From the NCBI RefSeq assembly GCF_964355755.1, contig NC_092677.1, positions 16,710,101 through 16,774,100 on the forward strand: a DNA stretch of 64,000 nucleotides. Reading direction: 5' to 3'. The DNA is from Antedon mediterranea. Its lineage: Eukaryota > Echinodermata > Crinoidea > Comatulida > Antedonidae. A model generated the notes under the pieces. The model did no database searches. It was not told the origin of the DNA and was given only the letters and a program-made list of their open reading frames with translations. A program made the translations under genes and the position numbers. Of the stretch, positions 1-10,704 are shown one piece after another. Numbering within the stretch: the stretch's first letter is position 1; each line of letters starts with the position of its first letter.

Positions 1-683
1 AAGCCATGGGACAAATTTAAAAGCAATTCAAACACTGCATAAGGAATCTAAATTTATCATGGAATATGGCAATGATACAACATTAAAAATATAGATAAAT
101 AATTCGTAGTAGACACACTATAATGTTGCGTTTTATTAATTTTTGTTTTTGTAATTTTTACATTCTTTTATTTTTGCAAGTTACAAAACATTACAGTTCT
201 GTTGTTTTATGATTGTAAATAAGCTCATTATGTCGGTGTGTTGGTCGGTCGGTGGGTTGGTCGGTAAACACTAATTTAAGCATGCGACTGCAGCCATGTA
301 TATGGCCTTGTTAGTTTATATTTGTTAGTATAAAAAACTAGTTTATAGAAGTACAGTAAGTATTGTTATATTTTGGCTCAATTGGCTGTTCATACATTTG
401 ATCTTTTTAATCATGGACTTTGGTACAATATTATTCAGATAATATTGTTTTTTATCTTTATTCTGAGTCAAAGGTCGTATGTTCAGTTTTTGCTGTACAT
501 TATTTAATCCACTTGATAAGTATACATGTAAGAATTTCCTGTTATCAGTGGTTTGCAGCTCTTTCTAATTTATTTTTAAAACTGGGTAAATCTACCAAAT
601 AGAAGGGTTGATGAAATTACAAAGTTGCTTTGTGATTTCTTCTAACTATAATTGTTATAATTATACCCATTCTATTTTGACAG
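1..683. other. 5' flank of the DED/LRR gene, no gene seen
   Basis: AT-rich non-coding DNA. The only structure I see is a fragment of a dispersed CGAC-rich repeat around 230-312. The pyrimidine-rich stretch ending in cag at 681-683 looks like a splice acceptor, so an upstream 5' UTR exon may lie here or left of the window. No coding exon is supported. Confidence 0.5.
230..312 (+). repeat. Fragment of CGAC-rich dispersed element
   Basis: GGTCGG repeats are followed by GGTAAACACT and then by GCAGCCATGTATATGGCCTT. The same order occurs at 45600-45682, and a diverged reverse-complement end occurs at 60815-60850. It is a truncated member of the family described at 60815-61637. Confidence 0.55.
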
Positions 684-716
684 AAATGAAGGCAGGAATT
701 ACGACTGTTTGACAAC
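684..716 (+). promoter_or_regulatory. Short upstream ORF in the 5' UTR
   Basis: An ATG at 686 opens an 8-codon reading frame ending with TGA at 710-712, four bases before the main ATG at 717. The sequence before it reads like a 3' splice site (pyrimidines then cag at 681-683), so the 5' UTR exon probably begins at 684. Such a uORF could reduce translation of the immune-type protein downstream; that is inference. Confidence 0.35.
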
Positions 717-3700
717 ATGGCTAAATCAGGTAGGCCTACAGTATGACTTTCATTATTTAAAGTACTGGCCCTTTAATTTTTTAGATTTTGTCATTTGTCA
801 CAGATGAAGATTGTGATTTATCTAGGATATTGTGAACTTGAATTCAGTCAGGTAATTGTTTACCATTTAAGCACATGTTATTGTGTTATAGATCTAATTA
901 ACATATTACCCATTTGGTCATGTACCGTTTGTAGAGTAGAGATTTTGTTGTATTTGTAATACAAGTTAAATCTTTTAAAATCATCAAAGAAGTATTTGTT
1001 GAAAGGTTATTTAAATATTATTTTCTATTTCCTCTAGAAATATCGGACAAATCTTTTAAAGCGGCTTTATTATGTTTCTCAACTTGGTATGATGATCGAT
1101 CACTTATCAGGAAACTGAAAATTTTGTATCAAGGTTATATTGCAGAAGCTGACATACACAATGCCTCTAAAACTATGGACTTAATGAATCAATTAACTGA
1201 TTCTGGACATCTACATCCAAAAGATCTCACTCTTCTCTATGAAACCATAAAGTCCACTAAACAGTTTGCTATTTTAGACAAACTTCAAAATCACATACCA
1301 GTACCATCTTTTTCTAATGTTAAAGACATGATTATTTCAAAATTCAGCCATCATCAACAACAAGTTCTGAATTTAGGAAATGCATTAATAGAGGAGGATG
1401 TGTTAAAAATTGATAATTTGTACAATGATCCACCAAAGAATCATAAAGATGGATGGGATCTTATACTCCATCTACAACACAAAAACATCATTTGTGAAGA
1501 AAATGAAAAAATGGATGAATTTATTGAGACTTTGAAAAGTCTTAAAATTCCTCTAGCTGTGAAAGCTCTTACAAAAGGTATGTTTATGTTTAAAAAAACC
1601 GTTTTAATGCATTTTACAATATTGCAGTATGTAATACAGTAATTTAACAAAAATCAATAACCAATCAGCCAAATAACCAACCAACTAAACAATACTAATA
1701 ACGAAATGAAAGGTTTATAATTTAAAGCTAAATAGTCCAAAATGATTTTGACTATTACTATGAAATTATTACAATGAAATGTACTAAAATATTCAAACTC
1801 TCTAAAATCCAATCAAAAGACAGGATGGCAAAAGGGCCAACACTCTTATCAGTTAGGCATTAATCAATTAATGAAATATAGCTTCAGTTATTGCATTGAT
1901 TGCAGGTATACTATACAAAAGAAGTATATTTTTGAACCATTAAAGTGTCTTTTTATATAGAGGCTCAAGTAAAAGTAGTTCTCAAACGAAAAAGAAAGAA
2001 ATCTAACCCCAAAGATCAACTTCCTCCAAAAAAGGCTCTAAATGAATGCCTACTGTCATCAGAAAGAAGTCCTGATGAGAATCAACCTCCTTGTCAAAGT
2101 ACGAACCCTGTTGACATAATAGATCATCTGGATAAACATAAAGGCAATCTAAAGTTTGGTGATTCATCACAATTTACTGATAAACTGCAAGATCTTGTTA
2201 ACTACTACAGTCGGCATGGTGTAAAATTAACCTGTATGAAAGAAGGATCTATAGTCTTCCACTTATCTGTCATTGATAAATTTGCACTAATAAATCTTTG
2301 GAAAATGGATCAAAGTGGAACTCTGTTGAAAGACCTAGCTGAAATAGTGGTGGCAGAGGAAAACCAGCAGAAATTGTTTCAAGATGAATGGATCACACAC
2401 ATTAATCAACTTGATTACCACAATGCACTTTGTAAGCTCAAAGAAAAAGGTAAAAATAATTAATAATTGTTGGTCAGACCTTTAACTTATAACATATAGT
2501 GTACATGTTTAATATATTTAACATGTAGTTTTAACACAATCCAAAAGTTATCATTTAACACCTACTGGTAATTGAGTTCCACAAGGTTCTATTCCTGGAC
2601 TCTTTCTTTTTAAAATATAAAAAAATTAAACAAATTAATTAACAAAAAAGCACGAATGTGCGATACTCGGGGTGCAGCAAAAGAAGCTGTAATGACGTCA
2701 TAAGACGGGATGTGACGTCACATACACATCAATAACCTACCAAATACGGCTATATGGTACCATCTTCGAGACGTCATATGGCTACATCCGAATTGAAATC
2801 TAAAAATCCGGCTCTATAGATTTGAGGACATGTCCCTGTAGTATATTCATGCTAAATCCCAGCTCAATACTACAACTAATAAGGGAGGAGTACGAGTAGT
2901 ACTTTAAAAATCGCACTTTTTACTCAATAGTGTCCAGATGGAGGAGAAGGAGAAAATGAGTAAGTACTAGACTCGGGTACCCCGAGTAAAAATAATCGTG
3001 GTTAGTGAGAGTGAGAATTGTTTTCATAAACAATTAACATAAACACCCTTCAAGTCGTTAATTTTCTTTTTTTTAGATTGGTATTTATTAATACATTTAT
3101 TATCAAAATTACTGTATAATGATTTTTTAATAGGTGACCTAACAGAGTATGTAAAAATGAAACTCACGGAATCTTTAAAAATGGAAACCAACACACCAGC
3201 AGAAGCAATGGAACGTAGCATGCAGATTGCAAGTGAAGGTGAGTTTCTGAATTATAACTGCATAATTATCAAAAAAAATGTAGTGTGCCACTGAAGGAAG
3301 AATCAATGATATGCATATTCATATATACTTTGAAATACTGCAAATTGATAAATAATGAAATCAAAAAGGTAGGTGAAATTAGAATGTAAAAGGAGTGTGT
3401 GATTCAGAAGCTTTACACATTGTGGGATGGGAAAGTTGTCACTAAAACAAAATACTCCACCGTTAAAAAAAAGGAATTGCCAGTCTGCTTTGAAGAACGT
3501 GTAGAAGTTCCTAGTAACAACATTTTTTTTGTCTGCACTGTTCTAATGATGCAAACTTAGAAACATGGACATACAAATGTTTCTTGGCCGCAGCAAAAGG
3601 GTGGTGCTCAGATTGTGTACATGTCCACACCGTACATGTTTTCGATGGCAATATTCATGCACACGAATCTGTTTCCTTTTTTTATACAAATTATGATCGT

Positions 3701-5200
3701 TGATTAGTATCCTGTACTATTAAATATTACTTTAATACTTAATTAAGTTGGATAAAATAACATAATAACAAATTACATAGAAAATTGACTTAGTGTATTA
3801 TAATGTATGATTTTAATTAGATACTTATTTATTTTTTCAAAGGTATTGATAGTCAGCACTTAACACATCCACAGCTACCCAGTAGGCCTACAATGCCCGG
3901 TGAAGCTTACATAGAGGAAATATGTACTACTTTGAGAAGTTGCAATTACATAAAGCCTTTATATGGAAGTGTACTTGCAGATATCGATATCATAATGTCA
4001 TTTGAAGTAGATGACCAATCTGAATTATTAACTAGCTGGATTGATAGTGAATCAGAAAGAAGACCAGCAGAGGATATTGGAAGAATGATTGCTCATTGTG
4101 TACTTGTTTCTGGAAATGAAAGTAACTTTTTATCACAAGTTGTTGAATTATGTACAAATGATGTGGTAAAGAGTCTATCTAATGAATTAAATAAGTTTAA
4201 TTTAAAATATACTATTCAAAGTTTTACACATCTATTTGATGAAAGTATTACCGCATTATTTTTAATTAATCTGTTAAGTAATTCACCAAGACTTCATAAG
4301 CTTTGTATAAGATTTGGTTTATCGAGTGATACCTTGATGAGTACTGTTGATACTCTATCACTAGAAAACGTTGTATTAGAGTTAAGTGATCTTGATATCG
4401 GAGAAAATAATCTTGGTACCATCAAAGGTACCACACTTTCCATGTTACTGTCTATTTCACCAAAACTAAGAATACTAAACATTTCTTCCTGCAGTTTATC
4501 AGGTGCTATAGCGGATTGCATGATCAGTGATTGTGTTAGTAGGAAACTAGTGTTGGCATTAGAACATCTTGAAATCAGAAATAATAATTTCCGCAATATC
4601 AAAGGTACCTCACTAGCAATGTTGCTGTTTATTTCTCCTAAACTGAGATTTATTTCCATTTCTAATTGTAGTTTATCGAGTACTATTGTTGATTGTATGG
4701 TCAGCGAGTGTGTTAGAAGGCAACTAGTGTTGAAATTAGATCATCTTAATATCGGCGACAACAATTTGAGTGATATCAATGGTACCTCAATTGCTATGTT
4801 ACTGTCCATTGCCCCTAAACTGAAAGTCCTTAACATTTCCTTTTGCAGTTTATCAGGTCCTATTGTTGATTCTATGGCTAGTGAGTGTGTTAGTAGAAAG
4901 CTAGTGTTGGAATTAGATCATCTTGACATCAGCCACAATAATCTGGGTGATATCAAGGGTACCTCTCTAGCCATGCTGCTGTCTATTTGCCCTAAACTGA
5001 GATCATTTTCAATCTCTGATTGCAGTTTATCGGGTGTTATTTTGGATTGTGTAATTAGTGAGTGTGTTAGCAAGGAACTAGTGTTGGAATTGGATAACAT
5101 TAACTTGAGAGGCAATAATCTAAATGATATCAAAGATAATGCACTTGATACATTACGCTCTATTTCCCCTAAATTGAGGATAATTTACTTGAGATATTAA
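717..5200 (+). CDS. DED-DED-TRADD-N-like-LRR protein (NLR-like, no NACHT)
   Basis: Five exons join in frame: 717-729, 1038-1577, 1961-2449, 3134-3238, 3843-5200, giving 834 residues and TAA. All four introns are GT-AG and phase 1. Residues ~10-90 resemble a death effector domain (MDLMNQLTDSGHL, DLTLLYETI). Residues ~106-183 form a second death-fold domain. A basic stretch KRKRKKSNPK follows (~193-202). Residues ~235-319 resemble the TRADD N-terminal-like segment of invertebrate NLRs (MKEGSIVFHL). The last exon has a helical lead-in, then five 59-residue units with LDIGENNL and PKLRILNISSCSLSG, each worth two leucine-rich repeats. I see no Walker A/B NACHT motifs, signal peptide or membrane segment. 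Likely a cytosolic innate-immune or apoptosis adaptor/receptor; ligand unknown. Domain names rest on pattern recognition; LRR and DED are the firmest. Confidence 0.8.
2664..2988. mobile_element. MITE with TACTCGGGGT inverted ends, intron 3
   Basis: A ~325-bp block in intron 3 of the DED/LRR gene begins TACTCGGGGT and ends ACCCCGAGTA, a perfect 10-bp terminal inverted repeat, and has no coding potential. It contains two perfect 8-bp CRE-type palindromes TGACGTCA (about 2693 and 2713) and a further GACGTCAT near 2771. No target duplication was resolved. Best read as a non-autonomous DNA transposon. Confidence 0.5.
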
Positions 5201-6006
5201 TTTAAATGGAGATTAGAGTTTAATAATGACAATTGACTGGTATGAAAAGTTTTTAACATATCTATTAATATTACGTGATTAAACTGCACCTCCCCATAGA
5301 ATATTTTTATGTTTGGAGGAAAACTCAATTTTTGTTTCATACTTCATAATCATTTTGATACAGACTATTCTTGAAAATTCTACAAAATAATGCATGTTTG
5401 ATTTATATCAAAAAGATTTCTGTTCCATTTAACGAGAAGAATAACAAATATTTTCTCCATTTAGCATTCATGCTTTATAACACACCTATTAATTAGCACC
5501 CTAAAGTAAACTTTTATTTGATTAATTATTAATTTCGGTTTTGGTTTAAATTAAAAATGACTGAATCTTGCAAAAAGGTTGGTGCTCAAATTTTGAATGC
5601 GGAAGAGACCATTAGATATGGCACACTCTACAGTTTGTATAATTTGATGTATTATATTATGATTATAATATTGTTATTAACCTAAACTCCCTTTTTCTAG
5701 TTTTATATTCTTAATTGTCTTATTGCCTACTTTCAATTGCTTTATCATGTTTCTTTTGTTGAAACTGAAATTTTGTTAGCTTTTACTATACTTTTAACAG
5801 TTTACTATTTATTTATCTATTTGCATATGAAAATATCTAAAGGAAAACTGTTAGTAGACAGTAATTGTGGGTTTTTACTTCTTTATGGTTTGATTGGTTT
5901 GATTTTGGAATAATTGAATTATGTGTATGTTCTGACGAGTTATGGGAGTTCCGTGTATATTTTTTTGTTAAAAGCAAACTTTGATGTTATTATTATTATG
6001 GCCAAC

Positions 6007-6012
6007 AATAAA
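6007..6012 (+). terminator. Candidate poly(A) signal for the DED/LRR gene
   Basis: This is the first AATAAA on the + strand after the stop at 5200 that I found, implying an ~800-base 3' UTR. The intervening 5201-6006 is AT-rich without coding signal. Confidence 0.3.
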
Positions 6013-6149
6013 ATAAGAATGTCACCGTAAACACAAACATTATGAATGTGGATCAAGTTCGTATTTATGGTATTATCACCTTCAACATAATTGCTAAAAA
6101 TGTCTAGACCTCGTTTTTTAGCCCCGTGATCAGGACTGCTATTTTCGTT

Positions 6150-6255
6150 TTATCGCTCTTGCCATTTGAAGCGGTGGCTATCATGAATAAATCGAAGCGC
6201 TGCTTCCATCAAAACGTTTGGCCCGTCAACATCAAAACTTTCAGGGGTTTTAAAC
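6150..6255 (-). pseudogene. Possible Gag-like exon remnant
   Basis: On the minus strand a cag acceptor-like site (6258-6256) is followed by an open stretch reading FKTPESFDVDGPN and then RFIHDSHRFKWQER before TAA. A proline/acidic start followed by aromatic and basic residues loosely recalls the N terminus of retroelement Gag proteins. No flanking exons were found. A chance open frame is a real alternative. Confidence 0.2.
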
Positions 6256-6423
6256 CTGAACAATAAAATGCAACACTATGAAAAATGTATTATATTGCAA
6301 TTATTAGTTGCGAAAGAAAATGACACGTCCAACTAATTTAGATATCAAGATGAAGAGTCACTTTATTCATGAAGTATTCTGGAAACTAATAACTATGATG
6401 TCATACAAAAATAAAAATACTTT

Positions 6424-6775
6424 TTAAACAGTCGATATTTGCCAATTTTTTTAGGAAAATAAATCTGTGTATCGACTCTTTAAAAAAAGTATCAAGGTAC
6501 TACTGTATATTTAATTTTTTTTTTAATTGCTAAATTTCGACCTATTTATTTTTTGATAAAATGAAATGAGCAGAAATCATACAATGTGGTCTGCGCATGT
6601 TACCTCAAACATTTTTTTAAACAGACAATGTTTGTCCATTTAAAAAAAAAATCCCTGTATCGTACTATAAAACAGGAACATTTTTTGAAATAATATGTGG
6701 TCTACGCATATTACCTCATCACTTTTTTTTAAACAGACGATGACAAATAAAATCTCTGTACTATTATTATTACCT
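6424..6775. repeat. Imperfect tandem repeats, ~115 bp
   Basis: Blocks such as GTGGTCTGCGCATGTTACCT (about 6590) and GTGGTCTACGCATATTACCT (about 6705), each followed by a T/A run and AAACAGACRATG, recur at ~115-bp spacing. A third, more diverged copy lies near 6424. Non-coding. Confidence 0.5.
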
Positions 6776-6942
6776 GTATTATAAATTAATCAATGACTTA
6801 ATTTGCAATATGAAAAGTTAATAGTTAAGTCTAAACAATAATTGGTGGGTGCAAATTAATAACAACATTTCAATATACAAAATAAACAAAGACATAAAAT
6901 ATCACAACAAATATGAAACATTTCTTCTGGTTTCGATTCGTA

Positions 6943-7042
6943 TAATGATATAAGTAGTTCTTTGATAGTAAACCAATAAAACTTACGTTGGCAAGACAGT
7001 TTCGTCTATTGGTTTACTATCAAAGAACTACTTATATCATTA
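6943..7042. repeat. Perfect 36-bp inverted repeat with 28-base loop
   Basis: Arms 6943-6978 and 7007-7042 are exact reverse complements over 36 bases, starting TAATGATATAAGTAGTTC on the left. The 28-base loop (6979-7006) is unrelated. A transcript would form a long hairpin and the DNA could extrude a cruciform. No coding sequence overlaps. Confidence 0.85.
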
Positions 7043-8169
7043 CAACTAATATGATTATATCAGAAAATCAAATGACTTGTTTTCCACTACGAAATTTATT
7101 CGCGCAAATTGAAAGTGTTAACTAATTGCAATGTGATTGCGTATTATGATTGTCATCTACTTTTTGTGACGTGAAAAAAATGCGCAACCAGCCAGAACTC
7201 AACAATATTCGATTTGCGCGAATATATATCATATTGCATCGTTATAATAATTTAATTTAATTTAGTTAGTTATTTAGTTTAGTCATTATACAAAGCAGAT
7301 AATAAATAAAGCCATTTTTATCAAAATGAACACAATTAAACAGAACATAAAAAAGACCATGTTGGTGGAGACAGGGACTACAGGAACTGAATTTTACTGA
7401 ATTATTTAGAGAATCAATGTAAGTTACAATTGTTTATAGTTCTTGACATGTTTCAGGCGTCAACTAGTTTATTACAAAGTTATGTTCACATCACATGTTC
7501 TCGGAAAGTTGCACAGTCTAGGTTCTGCCCATACGATGGTTTCTTGTCAATTATCAAGATAACAGGGATAGTGTAGAAAAAACGAACAAATGTACCATAT
7601 TATACGGCTGTTTAAGGTGGTCTCTTAAAACTGGTTGTCGTATTTTGTACAAAATGTTAAAAGAATGTTGGCTGCTCCTCACCATTCAACTCATAAACAT
7701 TCATTATTTGTATACTACTGTATTTAATAGCCAATATTTTGTAGTTTGTCAGTTTAATCATTTTTCCTTCAGAGGTAAAGTTTCAAAAAGTGTAAATTCT
7801 CAAGTATTTTGCTATTGTTTTTCTTCTTTCTACAGTTACTGAACTCAATACTTAAAACCAGTTAGAGGAAAAATGGCAAAATCAGCACCGTGGTCATGTT
7901 ACAAGAGTGGTCAAAACAATATTGTCGTTTTTATTTTATTCATGTGTTTTTTATCAAAATAAATAAAGATTGAATTGATTGAAATGAATTGATTGTTCTT
8001 ACTGCTTTGTAACTTATATATATACTATACTATGTAACAATTGATAGGATATAAACAAATCAAAATATGTTGCATAATTGCAAAGACAAGACAATTTTGA
8101 AACGATTTCCAACTGTCTGTATACTATTAACTAACAACTAACTTCATACCAGCAAATAATACATTTCAG
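7043..8169. other. Spacer before the repeat domain
   Basis: AT-rich DNA with no convincing gene. A short open stretch at 7326-7404 starting MNTIKQNIKKTMLVETG and ended by TGA could be a 5' piece of the DUF4806-like locus, but I cannot join it. The AATAAATAAAG plus repeated TTGATTGAA-type tail near 7958-7995 resembles the 3' tail of a non-LTR element. Confidence 0.35.
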
Positions 8170-9556
8170 ACATCCTGCTGTGCTCGTTATGATGACGAAG
8201 ATACACCTCAAGCAAAAATTTCAAAAGGAAATGTGACGAAACGTGAACCTTGAAAATTTGACGGACAATGAAAACATCTTTTTCAAAAACATTTGACTGA
8301 AGAAATGATAGAGGAGAGTCCAACGACATCTTCCCAGGCTGAATACTCCCATTTTAAGAACTTCAAGCAAGGGTATGTCAAACCATTCATGTATTGAAAA
8401 TCATTTTTCTTTGTTTCTCAATCATAATCAATCTAGCCAAATCTATCAATATTACAAAGAGTGGGCAACAGACTTATGTGTTAGTTGGCTTTCATTCTAT
8501 TAATTCTATTCATGCCACTTTTATTAATTTCTTTTGGGTCTGAAAGAACTGAAATCAAGGAAGAATTCATGGCAGAACTTAAAGACATAAAACGTGGAGT
8601 ACAACACATCTATAATCACAGAGAAGGGAGTCAACGAACCTGATCTTACTGAACTAGATGAACTGCCTGTTGATTTACCTATAGTATCTTTGGAGGCATT
8701 GTTAGAGCTATAGGCATTACTGGACAAACCACCATGTAAACAAATGGTAAGTGTATTCTGTGAAGAACAGTACTTTGTTGTGGCCACTGATAATCAGTAT
8801 TGCCTTTATACTGCATAAAATGCATCATTAATATGTTGTAATGCTACTGTGTTTTATACAATTGATGAGTACTTTTATTTTAAATTAGATAGGCGTGCTA
8901 TGGTAAGCATCACCATTGCTTTAACACAGAATATGACCACGTCACACTGAAGATTGTATTAATTATCATAGAGTTCATGTGTTGCATATTGTACAATCAA
9001 TCAAAAGAATCTTCAATGTCTTATTTTACATTAAACATATTTTCAGATCGTAAAACTAGCGCTCATTGGTGGAAAAGATTGCAATTCGACAACCAAATGC
9101 ATTGGACTGTCTTCTCAAGCCAGCTGTGGCAAGACAGTTTAATTGGACTGGGGCAAAGGAAAAGAAGGAGCTTCGAAAACTAAATTTAATGAAAGTGATA
9201 ATAGGAGGTTTAGAGAAGAGCATTAAATTGGTACTCTTTTACGCCAACATTATATTGCAACAATTTCATCAGAAAAATCCTTTTGCAGGTTACAGCTAGT
9301 AACTATAGGACACAATAAATATTCACAAATAAATATTTATATACTGGGTCAAAAAACAATGTGGTCAAGTAAAATATTTTATTAGACAATTTGATTTGCC
9401 CTATTTTTTACAGGAGCAATTCGAAAAAATCCTAAATTAAATGATTCCACAAATGAGGATGTAATTGAGGCAGTAAAGACATATCTGTACAATTCTAGAG
9501 AAAAGGAGGTGGCAGAAAAGACAGACAGTCAAAGCAAATTGTTGTCTTTGACCTAA
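8170..9556 (+). pseudogene. DUF4806-like gene, copy 1 (broken)
   Basis: Exon-like blocks: 8170-8372 (TSCCARYDDEDTPQAKISKG, then a stop and ESPTTSSQAEYSHFKNFKQG in another frame); ~8539-8746 (EPDLTELDELPVDLPIVSLE, stop TAG, then ALLDKPPCKQM); from 9047 (LALIGGKD, then shifted to ARQFNWTGAKEKKELRKL); 9414-9556 (GAIRKNPKLNDSTNEDVIEA to the stop). The LPVDLP..SLE and FNWTG..KK patterns match the DUF4806 domain of animal multigene families. Splice sites remain at most block edges, but the acceptor AG of block 2 is GG here. At least one nonsense codon and one frameshift make it non-functional. Unlike the later copies it keeps the upstream exon, so it looks closest to the ancestral locus. Confidence 0.6.
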
Positions 9557-10150
9557 GTGACATTGTAGACTAATTGTGTTTGTATTTACATACACTAATG
9601 TACTTTCATTTCATATGTTCGATTTGTATATTTAAACAAGAGTCATTGTGTGGGATACAGCCATTTACCTACAGAAAAAGCATACACGATGACTATGGCA
9701 CAACTGGAAGAAAGATCTGAGAATACTGTACATCATACAGAAAGCAATAGACTGGCCAAAAATAAAGGCAGGAGATGCTGAATTATGTGATAATATTATA
9801 TATTCAATGTAATTAATACAACTCTTTAGATTGCTGGTTAAATACTAAAAGTAAAGTGGTACAATTCTTGAAAGTACAAAACATAACATGAACATAATGA
9901 CGATGACGTCATTTCTTATCAAAAGCATTCACATTACTTCGCTCGCATCACGTCAATATGCACAAACTGTTATCGTTATAGTTGAAGATTGAAGAATAAT
10001 TATAATTGTTTGTTAATTGAACGTTTTTGTGATTGATTCTGTTAATGGCACCCTTTGCTGATTCCTAATACTTACAGGACCCATTATGGTTCTTGGGTGC
10101 AACAACAACAGAATCACAATATTTTATTTAGGAATATGGCCCCCATATGG
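8338..10150. repeat. 3.43-kb repeat unit, copy 1 (3'-truncated)
   Basis: From TGAATACTCCC (8339) to GAATATGGCCCCCATATGGG this matches the first ~1.8 kb of the units starting at 21303 and 24731. It lacks a ~290-bp insertion carried by all later units, and diverges more from them than they do from each other. Retroelement sequence begins at ~10151, and the remainder of the unit is missing. Confidence 0.8.
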
Positions 10151-10155
10151 GGACT

Positions 10156-10361
10156 CAAAAGACAAGCTGAAATTATATTTTAATTAGATCGAGACAAGCA
10201 GAAATTTTATCAAATTATTACCATTGGATGAAGACAAAGAAGATAATCGAGGAAGACACAAAAGACAAGCTGAAATTATATTTGAATGAGATCGAGACAA
10301 GCAGAAATTTTATCAAATTATAACCATTGGATAAAGACAAAGAAGATAATCGAGGAAGACC
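10156..10361 (+). repeat. Duplicated 103-bp leader block
   Basis: The block beginning CAAAAGACAAGCTGAAATTA and ending AATCGAGGAAGAC occurs twice in tandem with ~103-bp spacing and only a few differences, upstream of gag. It lies where the primer-binding site and packaging leader are expected; no clear tRNA-complementary site remains. Confidence 0.75.
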
Positions 10362-10704
10362 CAAGAAGAATCAAAACAGAAGCAAGCGGACAAGAACTGT
10401 TTCGTTTGGACACTTTCAACTTCACGCCGTTTTTTTTTTCGATCGTTTTTTTTAACATTTACTTTTTGACCATTTTGAACATTGATGAACACCTTTCGCA
10501 TTTTTTGAATTCGTTGTTTGAACATTTATACATTTTTGAACACTTTTTGCTTTCCTTTAATTCATTTTTAATTGGATCCGAAGCATTTGGGGTAAGTCGA
10601 AACCATTTTGATTTTTGATTTGTAACCTTGATTGAAAAAGTGAGAGTTTACATATATATACACTAAATTGTTTTTGATATTTTGATTAATTAATATTATA
10701 AAGT

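Noticed and set aside
1441-1650. Antisense open frame over exon 2 of the DED/LRR gene
   Set aside because: A shadow of the real exon; no homology or splice signals.
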